This document shows positions 43,809 to 56,244 of a stretch of DNA of 64,000 nucleotides, piece by piece. The DNA lies in contig CANPUZ010000048.1 in assembly GCA_947579665.1 (NCBI GenBank), positions 1,116,001 to 1,180,000 of the forward strand. Direction: 5' to 3'. Origin of the DNA: Sympetrum striolatum. Taxonomy: Eukaryota; Arthropoda; Insecta; Odonata; Libellulidae. The notes beneath the pieces were generated by a model. The model was not told the origin of the DNA and ran no database searches. It saw only the letters and a list, made by a program, of their open reading frames with translations. A program made the position numbers and the translations under genes. Within the stretch, counting starts at the first letter, position 1. Each line of letters opens with the position of its first letter.

Positions 43809-44618
43809 TTATTCTTTTCTCAAATGATACAATTCATGTTGAGTCTTCCCTTGTTTAGTCTTGAATCTCTTATCACAAGTATCACATGAAAATGATCTCT
43901 CTGACGAGTGCATAAGCAAATGGGTAGTCAGATTACTCTTTTGATTAAAACATTTAGAGCACACTTTGCATTTAAACGGCTTCTCTTTGGTATGAATTCT
44001 TACGTGTTTCCTAAGATCAGCATTACCCTTAAAACATTTCCCACAAAAGATACATTTGTATTTATCACTATGCGAATTGGAATGTTCACGTAACCCTTTT
44101 CTGGTACTAAAATTCTTTGCACAATCACCACAACTGTACTGATTTCTCTTGCTTCCATTCTTACTATTTCCAAAAGTCTTTTTGTCCCTAACATGTCTTA
44201 GCTCATGTACATACCTCACAATATCCTGCTTAAATGTTTTTTTACATACATTACAACTAAAAGGTCTTTCATCGTTATGAACCCTTACATGGTAGCCCAT
44301 ATGCCGTTTTGATGTGAAACTTTTTTCACAAATATCACAAATGAACCCACTCTTCCTCTTAGAAATAGGTGCTTTTAAATGAGAAAGTTCTGATTCTGTA
44401 TCATTCGGAATACTTTCCGAGAGCTCAACAGATGTTGTTTCCTCTTCTGGTACAACTGCATCTCTTGAGTCTTCCTCAGTCACACCTCTTTTGGCGTCTC
44501 TGATTACAAAAGAGTAATCTTCTGTAGTGCAAAGGCTCTCTCCCTCAAAGGAATTTACAACATTTTCTCCGGAAGGCTCCAAACTTAAAAGATTCTTTGA
44601 ATCTGATGACACGGTGGG
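43809..44618 (-). other. Exon 7: six C2H2 zinc fingers
   Basis: An acidic N-terminal stretch precedes six C-x2-C-x12-H-x3-H fingers, starting CDICEKSF, CNVCKKTF, CGDCAKNF, CIFCGKCF, CKVCSKCF and CDTCDKRF. The inter-finger linkers include TKEKPF and NDERPF, near the TGEKPF consensus. The longer gap between fingers 2 and 3 may separate two DNA-contact modules. The acceptor is TTCATTTCAG before 44618. Confidence 0.92.
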
Positions 44619-47600
44619 CTGAAATGAAGAACATTAGTAATTAGTATCAATATGAAACATGTCAAAGTAATTTTGATTAAGAATTAAACAAGTCCTTAGG
44701 CATTCAACAGAAGGAAACTGAAGAAGAGAATTGAAAATATTGAGAAAGCAAGAAAATGTGGACTTCTTTGTCCACTTAAGAACAAACAGAAAAGAAATAC
44801 AAATACAAGACAGCTCATTATAAATTAAATTAAACCACGGATACATTTTTTTATAAAAAATAATAGACATTTTATAGAACACATGGAGTGAATCGCATAT
44901 TCTTAAATTTCTAATGCAAAAAGATAATGAAAACATTTGTTTAAAAAAAATGAATGAAAATATTTAATATTATTAGGAATGCTATTCCATAGCTTTGCCA
45001 AAGCAATGCAAAAAGATTTTTGGTATGCAGTGGTTCTGTGTTTTGGGATGAGTAAGAAGTGGAGAGCCATTCTGGTTGTTAAATTAATCATTTTATCCCT
45101 AAAAATCGATACTAGCATTCCAGTATTTTATATCTATAAAGACCTTAAAAATATGATCCAAGCATATATTTTCTTCTAGTTTTTACCTTTATCGATGCAA
45201 GATTGGCAAAGTAATGAGTAATATGATCATCCTATTTTACTTTCTCCATATAATTAAAATAGATAATGTATTGTTTTCACCGAATTAAAAAATCTGTGAG
45301 ATTTCAATGGAAATACATGTTTTGGGGTCCCTAGAACACGTTTTGACCATTTTGCAATGATGTATGTGTGTGTGTGTGTGTGTATGAATGATGTATGTGT
45401 GTCTGTGTTTGTGGACACTCTAACTTAAAAACTATTAGTTGTATCAAAACCAAACTTCATTTATAGCACTTTGGTTGGTGCTGTCAGAGTTTAAATGTTT
45501 TTGGAGTAAATCGGTAAACCGGAAGTCTAGCTTTATTCTTCAAAGGTAATTGCTTTTTTGCAAAATATCTCCATAAATATGATATTTAGGGTACATACTA
45601 TTGTTTATAAAAGTTTCAGAAAATCCAATTAACTATAACTTTTGTATGAAACATATTTTTGTATCACAGATTTTTTAGGAGTTATTCGTGAAATACTGAT
45701 AAACTGGAAGTTGCTGATTATTTACTTTGTAGGCGCTCTAACATGAAAACTATTAGTCCTATCAACACCAAATTTCTTATATAGCACTTTGGTTGGTGTT
45801 GTGACGAGTTTTAGTTTTTGGGGTAAATCGGTTAACCGGAAGTTGAGCTTTATTAATCGAAGCTTGTTCTGTTTTTGCAAAATTCCTCCATTAATCTGAC
45901 TTTTAGGTATATACAGTTATCTACAAGATTTACTTCTTCATTCAATTCTTCAAGATATATTTTGACTACTTCCTTCAATAAAATTTGACAGATATATATT
46001 TAAACAGTATTTAGTAATCATAAATATTCCTAAGATTCCATTCCAAAATATCAAGGGTTATATCTAAACAGTCATGACACTGAGAAATTGACATATTTCA
46101 CAAACAAGAGTTGATAAATAATAGAAGATACATGATAACTACTAAACCATTATTGTAATTACCTGAATTGCACCAACTTCATCATTAATCAGCTCACTCA
46201 CCTCTTGCTTAACCTCTACGTCTATCCCTTGTAATACCTATTTTGAATTAAATTAAATTGAAGTCGATTAAATGATTTATCAAAAGAAATTAATACAAAG
46301 AAAAGGTTTTCACGATATGTACACCGACAAAGTCAAATCTCAAGCAACTCCAATAATTTTTATGTTATTATTTTCCAGTGAAAGTTAAAAGAATAATCAA
46401 CAAATGCAATGCTCACCACTTTCGACGAACCTGACCCATTATCAATATTCATAGTGTTCTCGTCATCATGCAAATCTGGTTCAATTGCTTGTCCCTAAAG
46501 GAAACATATAGTAATGTGAATATATCAAATTCAGAAAATAACATTTGATTATCAAAAAGCAACTAAATATTTTATTCACCTCAATATCGATTGCCTCTTT
46601 TTTTAACTCTTTTGGCATCTGCCACTCTTCAATATCAATTTCTTCATTAGCTGGAACCTAGAAAAATATTAAAATTTCCACTAAGTTCTCAATAAAATTT
46701 TAATTACTGAAACTGTGAAATACTCATTAACAATTTAAACACCAATAGCAGCGTAACATATAAATGAAACTAGTTTATTTCCTATATATGTATAAGTTAA
46801 TAAATTGTAAATAATAACAAAACAAAAGTTAGAAAACAACTAAGGCATCTATAAGTATTGTAATTCAATTTCACATGTGCCGAATATACATCATTTACGA
46901 AAATAGCGAAAGTAATATTTATCCCTTATATCCATTTCAACTTCAAAACATTTACTTGATAATATATGTTTCCATAAACTTACCAAATGTGCAGAATCCG
47001 ATTCCATGGACGAGTCGTCATTCTCTCTATTGCTAAAATCTCCCATTGAAAGCTAAAAGTATATCAAAGTATAACAAATTATCGGAATGTACTTGAGATA
47101 TACGGGAATACATATCAAAACTAAAATAGAATATTCCAATAGAATTAGAAACAGTACTCACCTCGTTCAATAATTTCACGATTTCTGCCTTAGCAAAATG
47201 GACATTCTTTTTATAGCTGTAGAATTCCTGCACTTTCCACAAACACGGAGAACATATTCGGGGCGGCAGTCCGTCGCCGGGGCATATCTATTGAATAGAA
47301 ATGATAATGCTGAATCAACTAAAGGAAATCACACGTAACAGCGATGTCTATTTACTCACTGGAATTAAATTGCCAAGTAGAAAACTTGCAGAAATCATTT
47401 ATGTAAGCAATTGGCACAAGAATTAAAATAAAAATCTCAATATGAACATGAAATGGAGAGATTGGTTTCGTGCGTAATAATGATGAGATAAAAGTAAACA
47501 AATATATCGTACATAAAATTCAAACTAATGAAATAAAAAGGGGCACATGCATGAATAGAGCCGAGTAGTGTTTCTTAGACCATAAACTTATAACACAACA

Positions 47601-47764
47601 ACGTTACCTAATATATATCACAACAAACTAACCTGCAAATCATATACAAAGTTCAATGCACTGTAGACCAGATCGCCACTTGGAGACTGGCTAGAGAAGA
47701 TATCATTGAGAGAATAATTCTCCTTCAGGCAAAGCCTACAGCAGGTTATAACTATTTCTCCCAT
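43809..47764 (-). CDS. ZAD-C2H2 zinc-finger protein gene, seven coding exons
   Basis: Coding exons, in order: 47633-47764, 47162-47287, 46984-47052, 46580-46657, 46417-46494, 46163-46237 and 43809-44618. All introns are GT-AG and all junctions fall between codons, giving 455 residues. Exons 1-2 form a ZAD domain, exons 3-6 an acidic linker, and exon 7 six C2H2 fingers. The start ATG (47762-47764) has an in-frame TAA 15 bases upstream. ZAD proteins dimerise through the N-terminal domain and bind DNA through the fingers; nuclear transcription-factor function is inferred from the family. LKKE (exon 4) and VKQE (exon 6) fit the SUMOylation consensus. Its target is unknown. Confidence 0.9.
44778..45240 (-). 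repeat. Intron 6 segment duplicated at 54.8-55.2 kb, with non-LTR RT tail
   Basis: This matches 54835-55245 in the same orientation. Within it, the minus-strand frame 44903-45118 encodes LLIPKHRTTAYQKSFCIALA and KLWNSIPNNIK, the C-terminal end of a CR1/Jockey-type RT. It is a retroelement relic inside the ZAD gene's last intron. Confidence 0.75.
45366..45384 (+). repeat. (TG)n microsatellite
   Basis: About nine TG units, followed shortly by a second, imperfect TGTGTGTCTGTGTTTG run. Confidence 0.85.
45410..45880 (+). repeat. Two-unit ~315-bp tandem repeat
   Basis: TATAGCACTTTGGTTGGTG occurs near 45464 and again near 45779. The flanking AAAACTATTAGT and AAATCGGTNAACCGGAAGT blocks are repeated with it. 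It lies in the last intron of the ZAD gene and encodes nothing. Confidence 0.75.
46163..47052 (-). other. Exons 3-6: short symmetric linker exons
   Basis: The exons are 69, 78, 78 and 75 nt. All are in phase 0, acidic and of low complexity, so any of them can be skipped or duplicated without a frame change. Introns are 100-330 bp and A+T-rich. Copies of exons 4-6 occur at 55.6-56.1 kb and, decayed, at 19.8-20.2 kb. Confidence 0.88.
47162..47764 (-). other. Exons 1-2: ZAD domain
   Basis: Exon 1 (44 codons) has CRLC at residues 9-12 and the helix-forming SALNFVYDLQ. Exon 2 (42 codons) has ICSPCLWKVQEFYSYK, supplying the second zinc-ligand cysteine pair and the long helix. Two CxxC pairs at this spacing are the zinc-coordinating signature of the ZAD fold. 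Both exons are multiples of three. Confidence 0.88.
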
Positions 47765-48167
47765 ATTCGGAAAGAATTAGAGATTAATTGGAGGCAAATA
47801 TGTTAATCCTCTAATTTTTGTGAACAATGCGAAGAGAATGTCTCCGTTCTTATTAATAACGAAAGAAGTACTACACCAGACCATAGATATAGAGAAAAGT
47901 ATAAAATAGTCAGTGTAAAGAGAAAAAAAAAGACGATTTGAGAGTAACTAAACCATCAACATCTACTTCCAACCGTTAATTCCTTATAGATTCTTAACAA
48001 GAAACACGATTTACCCAATGTTAAACACGCTGTCATTTGTTTGAAATTGGTCCTTCGCCGTTTCTGCCGCTAAATCCCCCTTTAAAATACACAGGGAAAA
48101 ATAGATGGCACTGCTTGTCTCAGTGTCCAAGAGAGATAAGAACTTGATTTCTTTCTCTATTCATGCT
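47765..48167. other. Upstream region of the ZAD gene
   Basis: This 400-bp region 5' of the start codon must hold the proximal promoter or a 5' UTR. No clear TATA box or core motif could be assigned. Confidence 0.4.
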
Positions 48168-48370
48168 CCAGCAGCATAGCCAATCCAATTTTGAAAATGT
48201 TGCTCATTAACTCTTTTAGTGACTAATAATTCGCTTAAAAGTAGAAATGGATTAATTAGGCTTAAATTTGTATTTCATATTATAAGAATACTAGTTCAAA
48301 AACAAGAAAAATTAAATATATAATAGAAATAATAGTTTTTTTACTACTAGATCCTTCTGCAATTCTATGA
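48168..48370 (-). repeat. Third, partial copy of the 7.0/17.8-kb repeat
   Basis: AGCATAGCCAAT, AATGTTGCTC, TTCGCTTAAAAGTAGAAATG and ATTATAAGAATACTAG follow the order of 7414-7560. It lies about 400 bp upstream of the ZAD gene, in the same gene-relative orientation as the copy ahead of the plus-strand paralogue. Confidence 0.7.
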
Positions 48371-49918
48371 TGAATTAAATAAAATATGCAACGTCAAGAG
48401 TATCTAGAAGAGAGTCAAATCAATAGAAAAGGTTCCATTGAGTTCGAGATGTCTTAAACCAAATCAATTATAACTAAAATGAATAAAAAATTTGCTAAAT
48501 TTAATGGTTACATCGTTACATTGGCTACCATGGGGCGAAAGGTGTTGTGCGTGATTTGAGAAGTTAACTGTTCGCAAATTGCATGTCAAGGCCTGAGTTA
48601 AACTTTATATCTGAATCCTTTTTTTGCGAAGATGAAGCATAATTGCATGATATCTGACTAAATGTTTTGCATGTGATCATCATACTGTCACATTCTGTGC
48701 ATTTTCTTGGATAAAGTAACCGTAGGTAAAGTAATTTTGATAATATGTAATGGGACCGTAAAGAGTTCGTAAAACACGATCGTGCATAGATGTCAAAATG
48801 GTGAAAAGGCGAAGTTTTTCTTAATACTATACTATTTACACAATTTAAGGATATGTACTTTATCACCAAAATACATGACTACGTTGTAAGGCGGTATTTG
48901 GGCATTATGTTAGTTATTAACATGTATGTATCAATTCTTACATAGCTACGCGAATAATTAGGGTGAGCATCTGTTTTCTTTATAAATAACGTATGCATAT
49001 TTATGTTGCTATAATATTCAAAAAGTATTATGGCGTTGTCATTTGCACAAGTGTTTATTTAACAATGTTATCCTTTAGGTACTCGATAACTTAAATATGC
49101 CTCTTGTGTTGTGCATCCAGGACAGCTCTAGTATGATGATTTTCGGAAAGAAATAGTGCAAACCTGACGTTAAGAAGTAAAATGATCTTCATTCACGATT
49201 AGTATCCATTTATAAAAATATCTTAATTATATTATCTTCGTAAGCATTCTGGTATGAACCTTTGCTGTACCTAGAATACATGCAATTAATTTCCTAGCTA
49301 TGAAAATGAATGTTCTCTCATTGTCTGTTATAAAATAGAACCATGAAAATCCATGCATAGTTTTGTGCTGTTACTAACTTCTTTTGAAATTCTTATTATC
49401 ATTAGGCCCATAAATTTGGGTCAGCATTGCTGATCAACGTTTAAGTTATATGGTATCCAGTTACCTGATGGCAGGATATTCAGTTGGTTAGTAAATTGTA
49501 GCACTTAAAATGTTTATTAATTGTATTGTTTATTGCATCTTAAATTACTGTATAATGTATATATTCCTAAATTAATGAAGTCAATCGTTTTCTTTCAAAC
49601 CTCCACAAGGTTTGGTTTCCTTTCCAGCACCTGCAACATCTAGATTTTTCAAATTTGTGAACAATATCTTGGACTCAGTGAGTGAAACTCCATTAATAGG
49701 GTATTTGAAGTGCCTAAAAGTTAATTGATTGCTTGAAACTCGGTGATTACCATATTGACTATTATGAAGATCACATGGGTTAAGGTTAGTGTAATGAAGA
49801 GAATGAAGTAACTGTCTACTTCATGGCTTCGTTTGTTAAAGTTGTTTATTTTTGTTTAATTGTTAGAATTCTGCATTGTTGACTTGGTACTGTACTAGAG
49901 CAGACATATTGAAATAAA
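48371..49918. other. No gene recognised
   Basis: A minus-strand frame at 48564-48869 has no motif. Confidence 0.4.
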
Positions 49919-49920
49919 TA

Positions 49921-50209
49921 CCGTGTTTTCCCTGCGTCTTATATGTGAAGGTTCAACCTCCACAGGTTAACTTTCAATACTTAATGCTATTTTAAGCACA
50001 GATGGTCTGTACTACCTATTTCATAATTGCATTCAATGATTGTGTTAATATTTGGCTTTTAGGAAATGTGACAACTAAAAGAAACTACATTTTAAGTTAT
50101 TGTGGTACCGCGCTTTCGCACGGACTATTAAAACTTTTTCCTTGTAAGAGGCCAACTTAATGAGGGTGCGTCTTTTACGCTGGTGCGTCTTATATGCTGT
50201 CAAATACGG
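49921..50209. mobile_element. TA-flanked MITE (289 bp)
   Basis: It starts CCGTGTTTTCCCTGCGTCTT and ends, reversed, CCGTATTTGACAGCATATAA, with a TA on each side (49919-49920 and 50210-50211). GCGTCTTATATG near the left end and GCGTCTTTTACG/GCGTCTTATATG near the right are typical of Tc1/mariner- or pogo-like non-autonomous elements. It is non-coding. Confidence 0.65.
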
Positions 50210-50211
50210 TA

Positions 50212-51779
50212 GTTAGTTAGGTTTTGTGTTCTCAACATGTAACTTGTCATGTTTATCTATCCAAATTCTTACATGTCTTAAGAGGAGTAATTAACGCGTT
50301 TTAAATAGACAACAACAACAATATCATTAACATCCCTTTTATGATTTCCCAACTTTATAAAGAAGGCTGTGGATAGAAAGTTGTATTATTTGTATGAGGA
50401 AATAAAGACCATTGCGGATGAGCAGATGTACTTAGAGCTGATGTCTGCAGTTTTTTCACTCTAGTTTCATCGCAATAAGTTATTTAGTTTATTAAGGCAA
50501 ATCTGAGTTGTTGAAATTATTACGATTACTTTGACTGGAAGTTGAAATTTGAAGAAAACTCATCACATGTAATCTGAGATTTTACTTTTGCGTTGTACAT
50601 GGTGTGAAAACTATTTCTTCCTGTTAATCTCTTTTAATGAAAGCAAAATGTTTTTCAAATTAGATATTCTAAAGCATAGAAGTTGAATCAAGAGGAGAGT
50701 GAACTAGTAATTGACCAAGTGGCTGCAATACAGGGGCCATATGCTTTAACTTGTTGATTGGGAGCAGTTGGTTCGACTTTCAACCGACTTAAGAGGATTC
50801 TGTGCTAACCCACCGACTTTGCCTCTGAATTGTATTCGGTAAAGATGTCAGGCACAAAACAACTAACTGGTTTAATATTTTTTTTGGCTGTTAATATTAT
50901 TTTAATAATTTAATGTTAATTATTATTAAATAAATTAGTATAATTTTATATTAAATAAATAATTCATTTTGAATATTATTATAAAAATTAATTTGAAATA
51001 AATAAGTTAATATTAATATTATATACTTATATACATTAATATAATTTAATATAAATTAAATAATTAAATCTACCATGTGAATAAATACAAAGTGTCTATT
51101 AGAGTGTCCCATGAGGTAAAAGAATATTTTTTTTGCTAATTCAATTACGCATACCCTCTAATTTTTTTCGATTTATAATATTTTTATAAATTCCCTTATA
51201 TTTTTCTATTTATAATATAAATATTTGTATAATATTTACTATGCGAGTTATAAAGGACAAACAGAAAAAATTATAGGGTAAGCGTATTTGAAGTTGCAAA
51301 AATATGGAAGAAAATAAATTCCTATCAACTCGAGATCTATATAATTACGTACGTCTATGGGGTGGTTGCCTAGCTCCTAAATTCAGTTGCTAATTTTTTA
51401 TAAACAATAGCCCATTGAGGCTTTTTTAGGCTACTTTTCTACTTTAACCAAAAATTTCCAAAGGTGACATTCACAAGCTTCATCTCAACCAATGAGAGGG
51501 CAAACAAATGAAACAAGGCGTGTAAAAACAGATGTTAATATTAATGTTTTGGAAGAAATATTAGGCAACTTATATTTGTTGTTGTCCTTAATTGATATCT
51601 AACTAAATGAAAACTAACTAAAGTTATTTATCATTGTATTAGTTAGTTTGTATGGTCTAAAATGGTTGATCTTTGAATTTAACTTGCATTACTTGTGGAA
51701 GATATTCCAGTTGCCCAAATTCAAACACAAGGATACTTATGGCAATAAAATATTGATATCCATTATATGAAGATACTTC
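50212..51779. other. No gene recognised; extreme A+T block
   Basis: 50880-51070 is almost entirely A and T, with self-complementary TTAATATTAA-type strings. The rest has no coding signal. Confidence 0.45.
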
Positions 51780-52580
51780 TCCGGATTCATTCATATATAT
51801 AGGATACTAATTCACAGGCTAAACCTCAAGCGTGATTAACTTGAAATTTTTATGACATAATGGCAATAATGTGTCACTGCCAGAAAAATTGAGATTTTGA
51901 ACCTTAGTGTCATGGGTTTGATTCCAGAGGGCCCCAAAGTCCCGATTTTTCCCATTTTAAAGCATTGCTTTGATTTCCGGGAATTTTTGAAAAATACTTC
52001 TTGGATAAGTAGAAAATCAAAACTCCTTTGAATATTGTCAATTTCTATCATAAACATTAATGTATTTTAAAGAAAACATCCTGGGTTCGATGCTAGGACG
52101 ATGAAAAAATCCGACCTTTAAAATTCATTGAGGTAGTTTTTCATTTTTTTTTTGATCCACTAATCAAAATGATAGGAAGTTGGGGCTTGGCTAGAAGATG
52201 TATACTAAGATTCGGTTTAAGAAAAAAATTAGATAAGACCATGCTGTTCCTGGGTTCGATGTCAAAGCACATTACAATTTCTCACATAAGAAATATATGT
52301 GAAAAGTAGGACGTCGTTTGAGCCAGTTGTAGTATACTTTTGCTTGAGTTTTCACTCATAGTTCGAGATGCTGTGTTGCATAGTTAGACTGCTGTTGTGC
52401 TACATAGTAAGTATCACCAGGAAGACCCTGGATTGATAACAGATGGATAGAACACAGCAAATTGTGAAATATATTTTCTATTCATTTTTTTCTTTTGAGG
52501 ACCCTCTCGATATGATGCAGTCTTGAAATTAATGTTAATGATATTTTAGTTTGCAAGAAAAATTTTACTCGTTTATTATT
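51780..52580 (+). repeat. T-arm module array (copy B)
   Basis: Boxes begin near 51914, 52083, 52252 and 52430 (spacings 169, 169 and 178 bp). The clearest is CCTGGGTTCGATGCTAGG (52080-52097). The left end carries the reverse of the GCCTGTGAATTAGT terminus of copy A. The right end carries GAGGACCCTCTCGATATGAT, shared with copies C and E. Confidence 0.8.
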
Positions 52581-52984
52581 ATTAATATCTAATTTAAAAA
52601 CTATTTAATATCAAAAAAGTAAAAAAAATCATCAAAAAAAGAAAGACTTATTGGAACTAACATTCTGACTCAAATCATAAATATCTTAGAAAAGTAACCA
52701 GGTTTTTTTTTATCTCTTGCAGAAGTGAGTTTTACAACATTGTTTCTCAAAAAAATAAGGAGATTTGTGTAGATGCTTTGGTGAGAAAAGGAATATAGAA
52801 ATCGCTTCTTCCTTTAGTATTATGTCTGTGTACATCACTGTTTATCCCTCTAAGAATTTATGTAAATATACAGGCATTTTTATTTTGTGTATTAAATTCA
52901 GAACTTGATATGTTAGACCTTGTTCCACTTTAACCAACCTTTTTGGATCTCTGTATCAATTTTTGTATGTCACATTTTAATCTC

Positions 52985-53393
52985 CAAAACTTATCCAAGG
53001 ATTGAGCAACCAAATTGCAGCATGCCCAGAATGCATTGGTTCGTTTTATCTTTAAAGAAATTCGGCCATATCTCGGGTGTGTTTGAGAAATTGTCTTGGT
53101 TCAAGCTCGCTTCTTGACGAAAATTACACATCTTAACAACAACTTACCATGTCATATGATTATAAACTCAAATATAGCTCTTTTCAGAATTTGTCAGCCT
53201 AGGGTCGGTACATAATTGCAACTCTAGAGGAAGGAACAATCTACTCATTCCAAATCACAGAACAGTAATGCTTCATAAATCCTTTGCAGTGACCTCTGTT
53301 AATTTATGGAATGCCCTTCCGCACAGTATCAAATCTTCCTGTTCTATCCATACATTAAAGAGGAAATGCTATTCTTATCTTCTAGAGAATTAA
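52985..53393 (+). pseudogene. Non-LTR RT C-terminal relic
   Basis: Across two frames the sequence encodes LQHAQNALVRFIF, then KKFGHISGVFEKLSWFKLA. Near 53260 it encodes LIPNHRTVMLHKSFAVTSVN, then LWNALPHSIK, ending at a TAA (53391-53393). This is the C-terminal region of a CR1/Jockey-type RT, frameshifted and without catalytic blocks. Confidence 0.72.
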
Positions 53394-54290
53394 TAATGCT
53401 ATTTATCTCCTTCATAGCATTTTACACCTTAAAATAATGCAAGTTCGTTTTTTTTTTCATGCAGCAGGGAGCAACACTTCAAACTTGTTAACTTTACTTT
53501 GGAATATTTTGTTCCTTTTTTGTACTTTAGTACATGAATCCAGAGAAGCGTCTACATATATTAGATATCTAGTATGACTTTTTCTTTTTCCTATGTTGTA
53601 ATTTTAGTTCAGTTCAGTCCTTTTTTGCCTGCGTCAAGTACTATCACTGTATGATAAAATTTAGGATAGGTTCATGTCGCCTACTTTCTATGTTATTTTT
53701 GTACTAGTGTATGCAGCTATGTAATGGCTTCCCATAATATGGTGCAATATTGTGAATTTAAGAAGTTAGTTTCTAATCAGTCTACATTTTCAGTTGCGTT
53801 GTTGTGGTTGCTTGTGGATTAATCAGTACACAAACCTACTGCTTAAGGTGTTTCTAAACAGTTCTTCTCTATCTTCATGATGTCTAGTATCTAATTTTGA
53901 CATATATTAATTTTTCCTCTCTTTCTTGCAAATATAATTTAAGTGTTCCTGAAATTTTAATAATTCAACTATCACTCCAAAATATTTGAGTCGACTAATC
54001 TAATGTCACTATTATTTATTTGGACTTTATCTTTAAAATGCTGATATTGGTTCTCATTTGCAAGGAGTTTGACTGGGTGATGTTTACTTTCAGTTCATTC
54101 ACTTCAAACCATTCCTTAATTATATCTAGGTCCTCATGGACCCTAGTTATTATATCACTAACACTTGTCCAAGTATATTAAAGTATCATCTGCAAATACA
54201 TGGTAATGACAATTTTTTAAATGTATACGTAGATCATTTATCTATTATATATTGATATATAATACGAGTAAAAGTTCCTTGCATACTGCA
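53394..54290. other. No gene recognised
   Basis: 53528-53570 carries a fragment (CATGAATCCAGAGAAGCGTC) of the T-arm family terminus. The remainder shows nothing. Confidence 0.4.
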
Positions 54291-54834
54291 AGCATAAGAA
54301 ATGTATTTACAATCTTCATTCACATGCCAATTTTTGAGTTTCAATGTAATCGGGAAGGGTTTAAAAAAAATCTTAAAAATTGTTGCAATTTCTAATTTTG
54401 CGACACCTGGTGTCAAACCCAGGACATATTGGCAGCTTTGAATGCACAATATGACTATTTACAACTTGATCTTATTTCATGCGAAGTTTGAAGTCAATAT
54501 TATGCCGGGAAGTCCCTAAAATTTCTTTCCGTTATCTCCATAAGAAATGCATTGAGGAATGTAAATGGCTCTTTGGATCGAACCTAGGACCATGCTAAAG
54601 TTCGATTTTAAAATATATTTATGATCACTATCCACATGTCAAATTTCCAAGTCATCGATATTTCTGCTTTAATTTTCACATATAGTTAGGGACTCTTCTT
54701 TTGTGCTGCATAGTAATTATCACTAGAAAGACCCTGGTTCGATGCCGGACGGATAAATTACTGCAAATTTTAAGAATTTTTTCAATACTTTTTTTTTTCT
54801 TTTGAGGACCCTCTCGATATGATGCCGACTTGAA
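54290..54834. repeat. T-arm module array with inverted arrangement (copy E)
   Basis: Two boxes read on the minus strand (54409-54424 and 54573-54588) and one on the plus strand (CTGGTTCGATGCCGG, 54733-54748), about 160 bp apart. The right end, GAGGACCCTCTCGATATGAT, abuts the duplicated ZAD-gene segment directly. Confidence 0.72.
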
Positions 54835-56225
54835 AAGAACAAACAGAAAAGAAATACAAATACAAGACAGCTCATTATAAATTAAATTAAACCACGGATA
54901 CATTTTTTTATAAAAAATAATAGACATTTTATATAACACATGGAGTGAATCGCATATTATAAAATTTCTAATGCAAAAAGATAATGAAAACATTTGTTTA
55001 AAAAAAAATTAATTAGAATGTTTAATATTATTAGGAATGCTATTCCATAGCTTTGCTACAGCAATACAAAAAGATTTTTGGTATTCTGGTTGTTACGTTA
55101 AACTTTTTATCCAAAAAAATCGATACAAGGATTCCGGTTTTTTATATCTATAAAGAGGATACAAATATGATCGAAGCATATATTTTCTTCTAGTTTTTAC
55201 CTATAGCCATGAAAGATTGGCTAAGTAACGAGTAATATGATCATCCTTTCTCAACTTAAAAATGAACCTTACACACATATTTAGTAGCTGTTGAAGCTGT
55301 CAAAGAATAACAGGAGCCCATATACAATTTAACATAAACAACCATATAAGCTGATACTGAGAACTGATTACTATTTTTTTTCAAAAGCTCAAAAGATATT
55401 CCTTCCATTCTTTTTCATTGAATTCTTCATTTTGTATTGGTAATATTTCATTCCATAACATCAACATTAATATCTACTATATAGTTTTAAGTCTTCCCGG
55501 TACATTATTTTCCTCACAGAAACCCTTAGCTATATGACACAGAGAAATTGACATATTTCACAAACAAAGTTGATAAATAATAATAGAAGATATGTGGTAA
55601 TTACTAAACCATTATTTTCATTACCTGAATTGCACCAACTTCATCATTAATCAGCTCACCCTCCTCTTGCTTTACCTCTATGTCCATCCCTTGTAATATC
55701 TAATTTCAATCAAAGTAAATTGAAGTTGATTAAATGATTTATCAAAAGAAATTAATACGAAGAAAAGGTTTTCGTCCTATCTACACCAACAAAGGTAAAT
55801 CTCAAGCAACATCCAATGAATCTTTTATATGATATTATTTTCCAGTTAAAGTTAAAAGAATAATCAACAAATGCAATGCTCACCACTTTCGACGAACCTG
55901 ACCCATTATCAATATTCATAATGTTCTCGTCAATATGCAAATCTGGTTCAATTGCTTGTGCCTAAAAGAAATTGTATAGTAATGTGAATATTTTAAATCC
56001 AGAAAATAATGTTTTGATTGTCAAAAAGCTATTTAATATTTTATTCACCTCAGTATCGAATGCCTCTCTTTTTAACTCTTTTGGCATCTGCCACTCTTCT
56101 ATGTCAATTTCTTCATTAGCTGGAACCTAGAAAAAAATTAAAATTTCCACTAAGTTCTCAATAAAATTTTAATTACTGTAACTGTGAAATGCTCATTAAC
56201 CATTTAAACAACAATAGCAGCGGAA
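54835..56225 (-). repeat. Duplicated ZAD-gene segment (part of intron 6 to intron 3)
   Basis: 54835-55245 matches 44778-45240 and 55530-56225 matches about 46070-46760, in the same orientation. The material between them differs: the ~315-bp tandem unit is missing. The copy begins at a T-arm repeat and ends at an inverted-repeat element, either of which may have defined the breakpoints. Confidence 0.85.
55625..56126 (-). pseudogene. Intact copies of ZAD-gene exons 4-6 without the rest of the gene
   Basis: Copies lie at 56049-56126 (exon 4), 55884-55961 (exon 5) and 55625-55699 (exon 6). All three have the original lengths (78, 78 and 75 nt), open phase-0 frames and GT-AG sites. Several replacements are present, for example VKQEVSE to VKQEEGE. 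No ZAD exons were found upstream and no fingers downstream, so it is an orphan exon cassette or part of an unrecognised gene. The open frames suggest the duplication is not very old. Confidence 0.8.
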
Positions 56226-56244
56226 TATATTTATAATAATAAAC

